DNA of 64,000 nt from positions 1 to 64,000 of the forward strand of contig CAIRCP010000051.1 in the NCBI GenBank assembly GCA_903877095.1. Direction: 5' to 3'. The DNA comes from an uncultured Actinomycetes bacterium (GTDB taxonomy: Bacteria > Actinomycetota > Actinomycetes > Mycobacteriales > Mycobacteriaceae). Made by a program: the position numbers and the translations under genes. The notes below the pieces were generated by a model that was not told the DNA's origin, did no database searches, and saw nothing but the letters and a program-made list of their open reading frames with translations. Of the stretch, positions 30,878 through 41,463 are shown one piece after another (the first letter of the stretch is position 1; every line of letters begins with the position of its first letter).

Positions 30878-32632
30878 TCAGTACTTCCGCTCCATCGGCT
30901 CGTAACGGGTCTGCACCACCGGCTTGTAGTCCAGGCGGATGTCGCTCAGCAGATCCTTGCCCTCTTTGTAGGCCATGGTGTGGCGCATGTAGTTCGTGTC
31001 ATCACGGTTGGGGTAGTCCTCCCGGGCGTGGCCGCCGCGGGACTCCTTGCGGTTGAGGGCGCCGACCACCGTCACCTCGGCAAGTTCCAGCAGGAATCCC
31101 AGTTCGATGGCTTCCAGCAGATCGCTGTTGTAGCGCTTGCCCTTGTCGTGCACCGTAATTCGCGCGTAGCGCTCCTTGAGGCTGTGGATGTCGGACAGCG
31201 CCTGCTTGAGGGTCTCCTCGGTGCGGAAGACCGCGGCGTTGTTGTCCATCGACTGCTGCAATTCGCTCCGGATGTCTGCCACCCGTTCGTCGCCGTGTTC
31301 GCTCAAGATGCTGGCCACCCAGTCGGTCACCATGTCTGCCGGGTTGGGGGGCAGTTCCACGTGGGGGTTTCCGGCGGCGTAGTAGGCGGCCGCGAGACCG
31401 GCGCGCCGGCCGAACACGTTGATGTCGAGCAGGGAGTTGGTTCCCAGCCGGTTGGCGCCGTGCACCGACACGCAGGCGCACTCGCCGGCGGCATACAGCC
31501 CCGGCACCACAGTGGTGTTGCTGCGCAACACCTCTCCGATCAGCGTCGTCGGGATACCCCCCATGAGGTAGTGGCAGGTGGGGTACACCGGAACCAGCTC
31601 GGTGACCGGATCGACACCCAGATACGTTCGTGAGAACTCGGTGATGTCAGGGAGTTTCGCCTCCAGCACGTCCGCGCCGAGATGGCGGACGTCGATGTAG
31701 ACGTAGTCCTTGTGCGGTCCGGCGCCACGGCCTTCCAGCACCTCCAGCACCATCGAGCGGGCCACGATGTCCCGTGGCGCGAGGTCGACGATCGTCGGCG
31801 CGTAACGCTCCATGAACCGTTCGCCCTCGCCGTTGAGCAGTCGCCCGCCCTCGCCCCGCACCGCCTCGGAGATCAGGATGCCCAGGCCCGCCAGACCGGT
31901 GGGGTGGAACTGGTGGAACTCCATGTCCTCCAAGGGAAGTCCCTTGCGGAAGACGATGCCCAGCCCGTCACCGGTCAGGGTGTGGGCGTTGGAGGTGGTC
32001 TTGAACATCCGTCCGGAGCCCCCGGTGGCCAGGACGACGGCCTTGGCGTGGAATACATGGATCTCGCCGGTGGCCAGTTCGTAGGCGACCACCCCGGTGG
32101 CCACCGGGCCCCGGGTCGTCTCGGTGAGCACCAGATCCAGTGCGTAGAACTCGTTGAAGAACTTCACATCGTGCTTGACGCAGTTCTGATACAGCGTCTG
32201 CAGGATCATGTGGCCGGTGCGGTCCGCGGCGTAGCAGGCCCGGCGGACCGGCGCCTTGCCGTGATCGCGGGTGTGCCCGCCGAACCGGCGCTGGTCGATG
32301 CGGCCCTCGGGGGTGCGGTTGAACGGCATCCCCATCTTCTCCAGGTCCAGCACCGCGTCGATGGCTTCCCGGCACATGATCTCGACGGCGTCCTGATCGG
32401 CGAGGTAGTCGCCGCCCTTGACGGTGTCGAAGGTGTGCCACTCCCAGTTGTCCTCTTCGACGTTTGCCAGGGCGGCGCACATCCCGCCCTGCGCTGCGCC
32501 GGTGTGGCTGCGAGTGGGATAGAGCTTGGTCAGCACCGCAGTACGCACCCGCGGGCCGGCCTCCACCGCGGCGCGCATGCCGGCGCCGCCGGCGCCGACG
32601 ATGATGACGTCGTACTTGTGCTCGTGAATCAT
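30878..32632 (-). CDS. sdhA: Succinate dehydrogenase flavoprotein subunit
   Basis: VGAGGAGMRAAVEA, TRSHTGAAQGG, GGHTRDHGKAPVRRACYAADRTGH. Confidence 0.97.
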   Translation of the reverse strand: MIHEHKYDVIIVGAGGAGMRAAVEAGPRVRTAVLTKLYPTRSHTGAAQGGMCAALANVEEDNWEWHTFDTVKGGDYLADQDAVEIMCREAIDAVLDLEKMGMPFNRTPEGRIDQRRFGGHTRDHGKAPVRRACYAADRTGHMILQTLYQNCVKHDVKFFNEFYALDLVLTETTRGPVATGVVAYELATGEIHVFHAKAVVLATGGSGRMFKTTSNAHTLTGDGLGIVFRKGLPLEDMEFHQFHPTGLAGLGILISEAVRGEGGRLLNGEGERFMERYAPTIVDLAPRDIVARSMVLEVLEGRGAGPHKDYVYIDVRHLGADVLEAKLPDITEFSRTYLGVDPVTELVPVYPTCHYLMGGIPTTLIGEVLRSNTTVVPGLYAAGECACVSVHGANRLGTNSLLDINVFGRRAGLAAAYYAAGNPHVELPPNPADMVTDWVASILSEHGDERVADIRSELQQSMDNNAAVFRTEETLKQALSDIHSLKERYARITVHDKGKRYNSDLLEAIELGFLLELAEVTVVGALNRKESRGGHAREDYPNRDDTNYMRHTMAYKEGKDLLSDIRLDYKPVVQTRYEPMERKY

Positions 32633-32651
32633 TCGGGAATTCCCCTCGGGG

Positions 32652-33095
32652 TCACGTGATGTTGGGGTCGAAGGTCAGCAGCGTGTAGGTGCCGACCACC
32701 AGCACCAGCAGCATCGACACGGCCAGCAGTGCGTTGAGCCAGAACTTCGTCGATTCCTTGCGGCTGTAATCGGCGATGATGGTCCGTATCCCGTTGCCGC
32801 CGTGCAGTTGGGCCAGCCACAGCATCACCAGATCCCAGATCTGCCAGAACGGCGAGGCCCAGCGTTGGGCGACGTAGTTGAAGTCGATGCGGTAGACGCC
32901 GCCCTGCCACATCAGCCCGATGAACAGATGGCCGACCACCAGGAACAGCAGCACCACGCCGGAGAACCGCATGAACAGCCAGGCGTACTTCTCGAAATTG
33001 GGCATGCCGCCGCGCTTGCGCGGCGATCGCGGGTTGTCCAGGCTGGCGGGACGGTCGTGGTCCTTCTCCCGGACCGGGGCGACCGGGCGGGTCAC
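32652..33095 (-). CDS. sdhD: Succinate dehydrogenase membrane anchor subunit
   Basis: Three TM helices, overlaps sdhC stop; GTG start at 33095. Confidence 0.9.
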   Translation of the reverse strand: MTRPVAPVREKDHDRPASLDNPRSPRKRGGMPNFEKYAWLFMRFSGVVLLFLVVGHLFIGLMWQGGVYRIDFNYVAQRWASPFWQIWDLVMLWLAQLHGGNGIRTIIADYSRKESTKFWLNALLAVSMLLVLVVGTYTLLTFDPNIT

Positions 33096-33499
33096 AGGAA
33101 CCGCTCCGCCATGTGCATCCCGATCACGACAGTGGAGGGGACCATCACCAAAAGCCAGATCCCGGCCACGGCCCACAGCATCTGGCGCTGGTAGCGCGGC
33201 CCCTTCCACCAGAAGTCGACCAGGATCACCCGCAGTCCATTGAGCCCGTGGTAGAGCACGCAGGCCACCAGGCCCAGTTCCATCAGACCGATGATCGGAG
33301 TTTTGTAGGTGTCGACGACCTGGTTGTAGGCCTCCGGGCTGACTCGCACCAGGGCGGTATCGAGCACGTGCACAAAGAGGAAAAAGAAGACGGTCGCGCC
33401 GGTGATCCGGTGCAGCACCCACGACCACATGCCTGGGTCGCCGCGGTAGAGGGTCCGTCGCTTCGTCCTGCTCAGCGTGCTGCTCATCAGCGCCTCCAA
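33092..33499 (-). CDS. sdhC: Succinate dehydrogenase cytochrome b556 subunit
   Basis: WSWVLHRITGATVFFFLFVHVLDTAL...YHGLNGLRVILVDF. Confidence 0.92.
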   Translation of the reverse strand: MEALMSSTLSRTKRRTLYRGDPGMWSWVLHRITGATVFFFLFVHVLDTALVRVSPEAYNQVVDTYKTPIIGLMELGLVACVLYHGLNGLRVILVDFWWKGPRYQRQMLWAVAGIWLLVMVPSTVVIGMHMAERFL

Positions 33500-33748
33500 C
33501 GCGTCGGATTCACGAAGAATCTAACCCCCTTTGGTCTGGGAAAAGGGTGACGTTGAGATTACGGCTTGGGTTTGCGCGGCGGCCTCGATCCGGACGAGGT
33601 GTGACTGCAATTGCACCGGTGAACGGTAAGACCATGCATGACAAGCGGATACGAGCGCCTGAGCAATCACCACGGGGTTATCCGCCCCGGTCGGAAAGGC
33701 TTGCGATGTGCAGAAAATCTCACTGTCGCGGGAGCACAATGGCTACTG

Positions 33749-34837
33749 ATGACCACGCCGCTCACTCTTGAGATGATCAGGCACGCACCCAAGGCGCTAC
33801 TGCACGACCACCTCGACGGCGGACTGCGGCCGTCGACGGTCATCGACATCGCCGGCCAGGTCGGCTACGACGGCCTGCCCAGCACCGACGAACCCGAACT
33901 GGCGGCGTGGTTCCGCACCGCCGCGCACAGTGGGTCGCTGGTGCGCTACCTCGAACCGTTCGCGCACACCGTCGCCGTGATGCAGACCCCCGACGCGCTG
34001 CATCGGGTGGCCCTGGAGTGTGTGGTGGATCTCGCCGCGGACAACGTGGTCTACGCCGAGGTCCGATTCGCACCGGAACTGCACATCAACGGCGGGCTGT
34101 CGCTCGACGACGTGATGGAGGCGGTGCTGGCCGGATTCGTCGAGGGGGAGAAGGCGGCGGCAGCGGTGGGACGGACCATCGTGGTGCGGTGTCTGGTGAC
34201 TGCGATGCGGCATGCCGCGCGTTCCCGGGATATCGCCGAACTGGCGATCCGCTTCCGCGACCAGGGTGTGGTGGGGTTCGACATCGCCGGCGCCGAGGCC
34301 GGTTACCCGCCGTCACGGCATCTGGACGCCTTTGAGTACATGCGATCGAACAACGCGCGCTTCACCATTCACGCCGGCGAGGCGTTCGGCTTGCCGTCCA
34401 TCCACGAGGCGCTGGCGTTCTGCGGCGCCGATCGACTCGGCCACGGCGTGCGCATCGCCGACGACATCGAGGTGGCACCCGACGGATCCGCGGTTCTGGG
34501 CCGGCTGGCAGCGTTGGTTCGCGACAAGCGAATTCCGCTGGAGATGTGCCCGAGTTCGAACGTGCAGACCGGAGCGGTGCCCAGTATCGACAAGCACCCG
34601 TTCGATCTCTTGGCGCGACTGCGTTTCCGGGTCACCGTCAATACCGACAACCGGTTGATGAGCGACACCACCATGAGCCTGGAGATGTCGCGCCTGGTCG
34701 ACGCCTTCGGCTACGGCTGGAGCGATCTGGAGCGGTTCACCATCAATGCGATGAAGTCGGCGTTCATTCACTTCGACGAGCGGCTGGAAATCATCGACGA
34801 GGTGATCAAGCCGCGTTACGCCGTGCTCGTCGGCTAG
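33749..34837 (+). CDS. add: Adenosine deaminase
   Basis: [50 protein letters not shown]. Confidence 0.95.
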   Translation: MTTPLTLEMIRHAPKALLHDHLDGGLRPSTVIDIAGQVGYDGLPSTDEPELAAWFRTAAHSGSLVRYLEPFAHTVAVMQTPDALHRVALECVVDLAADNVVYAEVRFAPELHINGGLSLDDVMEAVLAGFVEGEKAAAAVGRTIVVRCLVTAMRHAARSRDIAELAIRFRDQGVVGFDIAGAEAGYPPSRHLDAFEYMRSNNARFTIHAGEAFGLPSIHEALAFCGADRLGHGVRIADDIEVAPDGSAVLGRLAALVRDKRIPLEMCPSSNVQTGAVPSIDKHPFDLLARLRFRVTVNTDNRLMSDTTMSLEMSRLVDAFGYGWSDLERFTINAMKSAFIHFDERLEIIDEVIKPRYAVLVG

Positions 34838-34847
34838 CCTCCCGCCG

Positions 34848-34868
34848 CATGGCGGCGGCTGTTACCGG
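34848..34868 (+). terminator. Possible short hairpin downstream of add
   Basis: ccgccgc-atg-gcggcgg inverted repeat just past the add stop; no U tract. Confidence 0.3.
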
Positions 34869-35004
34869 ACCGATCGCCTGTTAATTGCCCTGTAGCTTTG
34901 CCGAAAATAAGGTAATCCTTTGCTGAGTCAGGCAGGAATCAAGGTTTGCTGGCATTGTTAGGTGGCGATCAGTGGTTGTTCGAGCGGGACGGGAGGTGAC
35001 CAGT

Positions 35005-35487
35005 ATGGGAACACGTCAAGACGCTGCTGACGAGCTGGACACCCGCTTGAAGGACTTTGCCGCCACCCTCGTCTCCCGTGGCCTGCGGCCGAGGCGGGTT
35101 CCCTACGGTCGGGAACGGACGGCGGGACTGATCAGGCACCGCTCGCCCCGGGGATTCGTCCTCTATGCGGTCGGGCCGCGCGTGGTGATGCTCCTGCCCG
35201 ACGGCCGACTGTGGCAGTACCACGAACGGCGAAACGCCGAAGGTATCTTCTTCGATGCCCGGACCGATTACGCCCGCGCCGAGCACGGCTCTCTTCCGCT
35301 GAGCGGTGGCCGGTTCAGCTACCTGGGCGCCGTCATCGGCAAAATCCACTTCGGATACCGGGAGGACGCGGTGCTCGCGGACACCCCGGCCGGTTTCGAA
35401 CTCGGCGCGATCATCGGGCGCGACGCAGATTCGCCGACCTATTTGCAGGTCGACGAGGCCTTCGCCGCCATCATGGACGGCCTCTGA
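35005..35487 (+). CDS. Conserved hypothetical protein
   Basis: MGTRQDAADELDTRLKDFAATLVSRGLRPRRVPYGRERTAGLIRHRSPRG...; mycobacterial-like composition, no confident family. Confidence 0.65.
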   Translation: MGTRQDAADELDTRLKDFAATLVSRGLRPRRVPYGRERTAGLIRHRSPRGFVLYAVGPRVVMLLPDGRLWQYHERRNAEGIFFDARTDYARAEHGSLPLSGGRFSYLGAVIGKIHFGYREDAVLADTPAGFELGAIIGRDADSPTYLQVDEAFAAIMDGL

Positions 35488-35493
35488 GCGACG

Positions 35494-36768
35494 CTATTCG
35501 CGCCGCAGCCGGGACTCGACGAACCTCTCCAACTCTTCCCACTCAGCCACGGCCCTGGAATACGGGCCGTTGGGCCGGTTGGTCGACTCGGGGTCGAGGG
35601 TGTGGTTCACCAGGCGGCCGAGTGCGGTGTCCTCGCTGAGCAGACGGTCGACGGTGTCGTCTTCGGAGTAGTCGCCGACATCGCGCACGAACTCGATGGC
35701 CAGGTTCAGTTGGTCGCGGTCGATGGCCTCCGGGCCGTCGGTGATGTCGTCGGCCAGCCCGCTGAGGACGTAGACGTTGTCGTCGGTCACGTCCACCCGT
35801 AGCGAGCCGTCGGTGGCGGCGGTGCGGATGTCGTCGTAGGTGCTCAGGTTGGCCAGGTCGTGATCGTGCTCGTCGGCCAGGTAGCGGGCCAGGGTCCGCT
35901 CGGACGGGAACACGCTGATGCGGCCGTTGCGGCCGAGGAAGATCGGCTTCTCGTCGTAGTAGCAGCGCAGCGTGTACAGCGTTCCGCCGCTGGTCATCAC
36001 CCGGACCGGGTCGATGCCGACGTGCTCCCAGAACCGCGCGTCACCGCCGAGCACCAGCGTGTCGGCCGCGCTGCGGCCGCCCACCACGGCCTCCGGCACG
36101 TCGCTGTCGGCCTCGGTGTCGGCGCCCGCCAGTGCCATCAGCGGCGCCTCGTCCTCGATGACCTCTTCGTAGGGTTCGTCCAGTTCGGCGGCGGCCTGCG
36201 CGGCGAGGCCCGCGTCCACCTCCGGGGTCCGGATGATCTCGTCGATCGCCGACACCACCCCGTCCCAGCCGCGGGCGACGATCTCGCCGATCCCCTCCCA
36301 GCGCTTGCGGCCGGCCCGGCCGGTGAACTGCTCCACCCCGCCGGTGACCAGTCCGAGGGTCGGGTTGCCGTTGAAGAAACGGGTGACCGCCGGCAACTCG
36401 CACACCGAGCCGATCGAGGAGACGACGGCCAACGTGTTGGCCAGCGAGTTCACCGACTCCGCCGTGGGCTTGTCGGCCAGCAGCTCCGCGACGCCGATCA
36501 GGTCGGCCTGGCGGTCCGGGCCGGGTTGCAGCTTGTGGGCGTTGGCCTGGGCCAGCCGATCCCAGCCCGGATGGTCGGTGAGGTCGTTGTCGGTGTCGGT
36601 GCGGACGAACGCCGTCAGGTCGGCGACCGACTCCAAGGCGTAGAGATCCTCGTCCTTGCCGAGGAATCCCTCCCACTCGTCTCCGGCGTCGCGCCACCGG
36701 GGCGCCCACAGGGTGTAGAGGTCACCAGCGGTGACGCCCAGGCGGATCGGTACAAGCTCTGCGGACAT
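35494..36768 (-). CDS. Conserved mycobacterial protein (Rv3311-like)
   Basis: [43 protein letters not shown]...; position beside upp. Confidence 0.78.
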   Translation of the reverse strand: MSAELVPIRLGVTAGDLYTLWAPRWRDAGDEWEGFLGKDEDLYALESVADLTAFVRTDTDNDLTDHPGWDRLAQANAHKLQPGPDRQADLIGVAELLADKPTAESVNSLANTLAVVSSIGSVCELPAVTRFFNGNPTLGLVTGGVEQFTGRAGRKRWEGIGEIVARGWDGVVSAIDEIIRTPEVDAGLAAQAAAELDEPYEEVIEDEAPLMALAGADTEADSDVPEAVVGGRSAADTLVLGGDARFWEHVGIDPVRVMTSGGTLYTLRCYYDEKPIFLGRNGRISVFPSERTLARYLADEHDHDLANLSTYDDIRTAATDGSLRVDVTDDNVYVLSGLADDITDGPEAIDRDQLNLAIEFVRDVGDYSEDDTVDRLLSEDTALGRLVNHTLDPESTNRPNGPYSRAVAEWEELERFVESRLRRE

Positions 36769-36801
36769 GGCGGACAGCCTAACGACTTACAGTCTGTGCC
36801 T

Positions 36802-37425
36802 ATGGACGTGACTGTCATCGACCATCCGCTGGCGGCCGCCCGGCTCACCACACTGCGCAACGAGAACACCGACAATGCGGCGTTTCGGGCTGCGCTGCGG
36901 GACCTCACCCACATGCTGGTGTACGAGGCAACCCGGGCTGCGCGCAGCGAGCAGATCGTCGTGCGGACCCCGCTGGCCGACACCCTCGGCAGCCGGCTCG
37001 CCACGCCGCCGCTGCTGGTGCCGGTGCTGCGGGCGGGTCTGGGCATGGTCGATCAGGCGCACGCGCTCATCCCGGAGGCGCGGGTGGGTTTCGTCGGCGT
37101 GGCGCGCGACGAGACGACCCATCAGCCGGTTCCTTACCTGGAATCGCTGCCGGCCGACCTGCGGTCCCAGCCGGTGATGGTGCTCGACCCGATGCTGGCC
37201 ACCGGCGGGTCGATGGTGTTCACCCTCGAACTGCTGCAGGATCGCGGCGCGATCGACATCACCGTGATCTGTGTGGTCTGTGCGCCGGAAGGCATTGCGG
37301 CGCTGGAGAAAGCGGCACCGCAGGCGCGTCTGTTCACCGCGACGATCGACGATGGGCTCAACGACGTCGCCTACATCGTCCCAGGGCTGGGCGATGCGGG
37401 GGACCGGCAGTTCGGGCCGCGTTAA
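36802..37425 (+). CDS. upp: Uracil phosphoribosyltransferase
   Basis: [46 protein letters not shown]. Confidence 0.96.
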   Translation: MDVTVIDHPLAAARLTTLRNENTDNAAFRAALRDLTHMLVYEATRAARSEQIVVRTPLADTLGSRLATPPLLVPVLRAGLGMVDQAHALIPEARVGFVGVARDETTHQPVPYLESLPADLRSQPVMVLDPMLATGGSMVFTLELLQDRGAIDITVICVVCAPEGIAALEKAAPQARLFTATIDDGLNDVAYIVPGLGDAGDRQFGPR

Positions 37426-38207
37426 AGGCTCTCGATGACGGCGGCCAGCAGATCGCCGACGTCGCGGGCCGAGTCGCGTCCGGCGGCCAGCACCTCGTCA
37501 TGGCTCAGGGGTGCACCGGTCATCCCGGCAGCGAGATTGGTCACCAGCGACACCCCGAGCACTTCGGCGCCGGCCGCCCGCGCGGCGATGGTTTCGTGGA
37601 CCGTCGACATGCCGACCAGGTCGGCCCCCAGGGTGCGCAGCATCCGGATCTCGGCCGGAGTCTCGTAGTGCGGCCCGGGCACGGCGGCGTAGACGCCGTC
37701 GGCCAGTCCCGGATCGACGCGGCGGGCCACCTCGCGCAGCCGGGGCGAGTAGGCGTCGACCAGGTCGACGAACTGTGCCCCGACCAGCGGTGAACGGGCC
37801 GTCAGGTTGAGGTGGTCGCTGATCAGCACCGGCTGGCCCACCCGGTAGTCCGACCGCAGCCCGCCGGCCGCGTTGGTCAGGATGACGACGTCGGCGCCGG
37901 CTGCGCAGGCGGTGCGCACCGGATGCACCACATGGTTCAGGTCGTGGCCCTCGTAGGCGTGGATCCGGCCGAGGAAAACCAGGACGCGCTTGCCGGCGAT
38001 CACGACCGACAGCGCCTGTCCGTGATGACCGTCGGCGCTGGGCGGCAGGAAGCCGGGCAATTCGGCCATCGGGACCTCGGCCGCCGGCATTCCCAGGGCG
38101 GCGGCAGCCGGAGCCCAGCCCGACCCGAGGACGACGGCCACGTCGTGGTGCTCGACGCCGCTGAACTCGGCCACTGCGGCTGCCGCTTGAACGGCGTCTG
38201 GACTCAC
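37422..38207 (-). CDS. deoD: Purine nucleoside phosphorylase
   Basis: [71 protein letters not shown]. Confidence 0.93.
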   Translation of the reverse strand: MSPDAVQAAAAVAEFSGVEHHDVAVVLGSGWAPAAAALGMPAAEVPMAELPGFLPPSADGHHGQALSVVIAGKRVLVFLGRIHAYEGHDLNHVVHPVRTACAAGADVVILTNAAGGLRSDYRVGQPVLISDHLNLTARSPLVGAQFVDLVDAYSPRLREVARRVDPGLADGVYAAVPGPHYETPAEIRMLRTLGADLVGMSTVHETIAARAAGAEVLGVSLVTNLAAGMTGAPLSHDEVLAAGRDSARDVGDLLAAVIESL

Positions 38208-38242
38208 GGCACAGACCCTATCGGCGATGCAATACTGGCCCG

Positions 38243-39415
38243 ATGCCCTTGGCCGACATCGCAGAGTCGTGGCTGGCTGCGCACTATGACGACCTGGTCG
38301 CGTGGCGCCGTCACATCCACCGCCACCCCGAGTTGGGACGCCAGGAGTTCGCCACCACCCAGTACGTCGCCGACCGGCTCGTCGATGCGGGGCTCAATCC
38401 GAAGGCCCTCCCCGGAGGCACCGGACTGATCTGTGATTTCGGCCCAGAACACGCGCCGCGGATCGCGCTGCGCGCCGACATGGACGCACTGCCCATGGCC
38501 GAGCGCACCGGTGCGGCCTACACCTCGACGGTGCCGGGGGTCGCGCACGCCTGCGGGCACGACGCGCACACCGCGATCCTGCTCGGCGCGGCGACCGCGC
38601 TGTCGTCGGCCCCGGAACTGCCGATGGGTGTGCGGTTGATCTTCCAGCCGGCCGAGGAACTGATGCCCGGCGGCGCGCTCGACTCCATCGCCGCGGGCGC
38701 GCTGAACGGGGTGTCGCGGATCTTCGCGCTGCACTGCGATCCGCGGCTGTCGGTGGGCCGGGTGGCCATCACCGCGGGGCCGATCACCTCAGCCGCGGAC
38801 TCCCTGGAGATCACGCTGCACTCCCCGGGCGGGCACACCTCCCGTCCGCATCTCACCGCCGATCTGGTGTACGGGATGGGCACGGTCATCACCGGTCTGC
38901 CCGGGGTGCTGTCCCGCCGTGTCGACCCCCGCAACGCCACCGTGATGGTGTGGGGTGCGGCGAATGCCGGCGTCGCGGCCAACGCCATTCCTCAGATCGG
39001 GACCCTTGCCGGCACCGTGCGGACGGCCAGCCGGGAGACTTGGCTGGAGCTGGAAAGCCTTGTGGGCGAGATCGTTTCGGGCCTGTTGGCACCGCTTGGC
39101 ATCGAGCATTCGCTGCAGTACCGGCGAGGGGTGCCGCCCGTGGTCAACGAGGAGCGCAGCACCCAGATCATGACGCACGCCATCGAGGCGATCGGGCCCG
39201 AAGCGCTGGCCGACACCCAGCAGTCCGGCGGCGGGGAGGACTTCTCCTGGTACCTCGAGGATGTGCCCGGGGCGATGGCCCGGCTTGGGGTGTGGGGCGG
39301 CGACGGTCCGCAACTCGACCTGCATCAGCCGAACTTCGACCTCGACGAGCGTGCGCTGGCCGTCGGGGTGCGGGTGCTCGTCAATATCGTGGAGCGGTCC
39401 GCGGAGTTCGAGTAG
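38243..39415 (+). CDS. M20-family amidohydrolase (AmiA1/AmiB1-like)
   Basis: [53 protein letters not shown]. Confidence 0.92.
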   Translation: MPLADIAESWLAAHYDDLVAWRRHIHRHPELGRQEFATTQYVADRLVDAGLNPKALPGGTGLICDFGPEHAPRIALRADMDALPMAERTGAAYTSTVPGVAHACGHDAHTAILLGAATALSSAPELPMGVRLIFQPAEELMPGGALDSIAAGALNGVSRIFALHCDPRLSVGRVAITAGPITSAADSLEITLHSPGGHTSRPHLTADLVYGMGTVITGLPGVLSRRVDPRNATVMVWGAANAGVAANAIPQIGTLAGTVRTASRETWLELESLVGEIVSGLLAPLGIEHSLQYRRGVPPVVNEERSTQIMTHAIEAIGPEALADTQQSGGGEDFSWYLEDVPGAMARLGVWGGDGPQLDLHQPNFDLDERALAVGVRVLVNIVERSAEFE

Positions 39416-39420
39416 AGGCT

Positions 39421-39477
39421 TTATTCGGCGGGGCTCACGTCTTATTCGGCAGGGCTCAGGCTTTATTCGGCAGGGCC
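39421..39477. repeat. 21-bp x ~2.7 tandem repeat spanning the stop of the minus-strand cyclotransferase-like gene
   Basis: ttattcggc[g/a]gggctca at 39421, 39442 and 39463. Confidence 0.9.
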
Positions 39478-39942
39478 GGGCCCGACGTTGCGGGCCGGCC
39501 TGGTGCGGATGTCGTGCACGTACGCGGCCGGCGCCCCGGCCACCTCTGCCGCGTCGGACATCACCCCCAGGTAGCGCGCCGACGGCAGACCGCCTTCCCA
39601 CGCGTCGACGACATAGAGCCACGCCAGTACGGGATCGGTGGTGGTGTCGGAGGTTTCGCGGTCGATACGGCACCGGATCTTCTTGTGCAGGGACAACTCG
39701 GTGCCCTCCCAGCGATCCATGTTCAGTTCGTCAGACGCGGTGACGTCGTAGAGCACGACGAACACGCTGGAGGCGACGTCCTCGACCAGCGTCGCCAGCG
39801 CGCCTTCCCAGCCGATGTCCTCACCGGCGAACGTCAGCCGCCAGCCGTGCAGCCAGCCGGTACCGGCCATCGGGGAGTGCGGCGCCCGCTCCAGCATCTG
39901 CTCGGGGTCCATGTTGGACCCGTAGGCGGCGTAGAGAGGCAC
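39463..39942 (-). CDS. Gamma-glutamylcyclotransferase-like protein
   Basis: YAAYGSNMDPEQMLERAP...GWRLTF...; Rv3304-like position; GTG start at 39942. Confidence 0.78.
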   Translation of the reverse strand: MPLYAAYGSNMDPEQMLERAPHSPMAGTGWLHGWRLTFAGEDIGWEGALATLVEDVASSVFVVLYDVTASDELNMDRWEGTELSLHKKIRCRIDRETSDTTTDPVLAWLYVVDAWEGGLPSARYLGVMSDAAEVAGAPAAYVHDIRTRPARNVGPGPAE

Positions 39943-39967
39943 GAAGGAAGCGTAGGCGTTAACCGGC

Positions 39968-39996
39968 GGGCAGGAGCGAAGCGACCCGGGAAAGGC
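39968..39996 (+). repeat. Intergenic copy of the 29-bp dispersed repeat
   Basis: gggcaggagcgaagcgacccgggaaaggc, identical (reverse complement) to the two copies in dacB. Confidence 0.95.
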
Positions 39997-40002
39997 TAGT
40001 TT

Positions 40003-41427
40003 GTGTGCGTGGCTCCCCCGACCCCCAAGCGGATCGTCATCATCGGCGGCGGGCCGGCGGGGTACGAGGCGGCGCTGGTAGCCGCCGCCCGCGGTGCCGA
40101 GGTCACCGTGGCCGACTCCGACGGCATCGGCGGGGCCTGCGTGCTCTTCGACTGCGTCCCGTCCAAGACCTTCATCGCCTCCACCGGTGTGCGGACCGAA
40201 CTGCGCCGGGCCCACGGGCTGGGATTCGACATCGGCATTGAGGACGCGAAGATCTCACTGCCCCAGATCAACAACCGCGTCAAAACGCTGGCCCGGTCGC
40301 AGTCGGCCGACATCGGCGCCCAGTTGCTGCGCGAGAAGGTCAGCATCGTGGGCGGGCGCGCCGAACTGATCGATGATGTGCCGGGCATGGCCCATCACCG
40401 GGTCCGGGTGAACACTCCGGACGGCAGGTCGGGCGTGCTCAAGGCCGACGTGGTGCTGATCGCCACCGGTGCCACCCCGCGGGTGCTGCCCGGCGCGGTT
40501 CCCGACGGCGAGCGAATCCTCAACTGGCGCCAGCTCTATGACCTGCCCGACCTGCCCGAGCACCTGGTCATCGTCGGCTCCGGGGTGACCGGCGCGGAAT
40601 TCTGCAACGCCTACACCGAGTTGGGCGTCACCGTGACCGTGGTGGCCAGCCGCGACCAGATCCTGCCGCACGAGGACAGCGACGCCGCCGCGGTTCTGGA
40701 GGAGGTGTTCGCCGAACGAGGCGTCACGCTGGTGAAGAACGCGCGTGCAGAGTCGGTGGTGCGCACCGGGTCCGGGATCCGGGTGACGATGACCGACGGC
40801 CGGACCGTCGACGGCAGCCACGCCCTGATGACCGTCGGTTCTGTGCCCAACACCGCCGGCCTCGGCCTGCAGCGCGTCGGCATCGAACTCGACCGGGGCG
40901 GCTACATCCCGGTGGACCGGGTCTCGCGAACCAGCGCCGCCGGGGTCTACGCCGCCGGAGACTGCACCGGCCTGATGCCGCTGGCCTCGGTGGCTGCCAT
41001 GCAGGGCCGGATCGCGATGTATCACGCACTGGGCGAAGGGGTGTCGCCGATCCGGCTGCGCACGGTGGCGTCGGCCACGTTCACCCGTCCGGAGATCGCC
41101 GCTGTCGGTGTGCCGCAGACGGCCATCGACAGCGGTGCCGTCCCGGCCCGCACCCTGATCCTGCCGCTGACCACCAACGCGCGGGCGAAGATGTCGCTGC
41201 TGCGCCGCGGCTTCGTCAAGATCTTCTGCCGGCCGGCCACCGGCGTGGTGATTGGGGGCGTGGTGGTGGCGCCGATCGCCTCCGAGCTGATCCTGCCGAT
41301 CGCGCTGGCCGTGCAGAACCGCATTTCGGTCACCGATCTTGCTCAGACGCTTTCCGTGTATCCCTCGCTGTCAGGGTCTATCGTCGAAGCCGCCCGACGC
41401 CTGATGGCGCACGACGATCTCGACTAG
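40003..41427 (+). CDS. lpdA: NAD(P)H-quinone dehydrogenase / dihydrolipoamide dehydrogenase-like flavoprotein
   Basis: RIVIIGGGPAGYEAALVAAARGAEVTV; GGACVLFDCVPSKTFI; start 40003 or 40009. Confidence 0.92.
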   Translation: MCVAPPTPKRIVIIGGGPAGYEAALVAAARGAEVTVADSDGIGGACVLFDCVPSKTFIASTGVRTELRRAHGLGFDIGIEDAKISLPQINNRVKTLARSQSADIGAQLLREKVSIVGGRAELIDDVPGMAHHRVRVNTPDGRSGVLKADVVLIATGATPRVLPGAVPDGERILNWRQLYDLPDLPEHLVIVGSGVTGAEFCNAYTELGVTVTVVASRDQILPHEDSDAAAVLEEVFAERGVTLVKNARAESVVRTGSGIRVTMTDGRTVDGSHALMTVGSVPNTAGLGLQRVGIELDRGGYIPVDRVSRTSAAGVYAAGDCTGLMPLASVAAMQGRIAMYHALGEGVSPIRLRTVASATFTRPEIAAVGVPQTAIDSGAVPARTLILPLTTNARAKMSLLRRGFVKIFCRPATGVVIGGVVVAPIASELILPIALAVQNRISVTDLAQTLSVYPSLSGSIVEAARRLMAHDDLD

Positions 41428-41463
41428 CCTGCGGATACCCGCAGTAACCCCACAGGAGTGACA

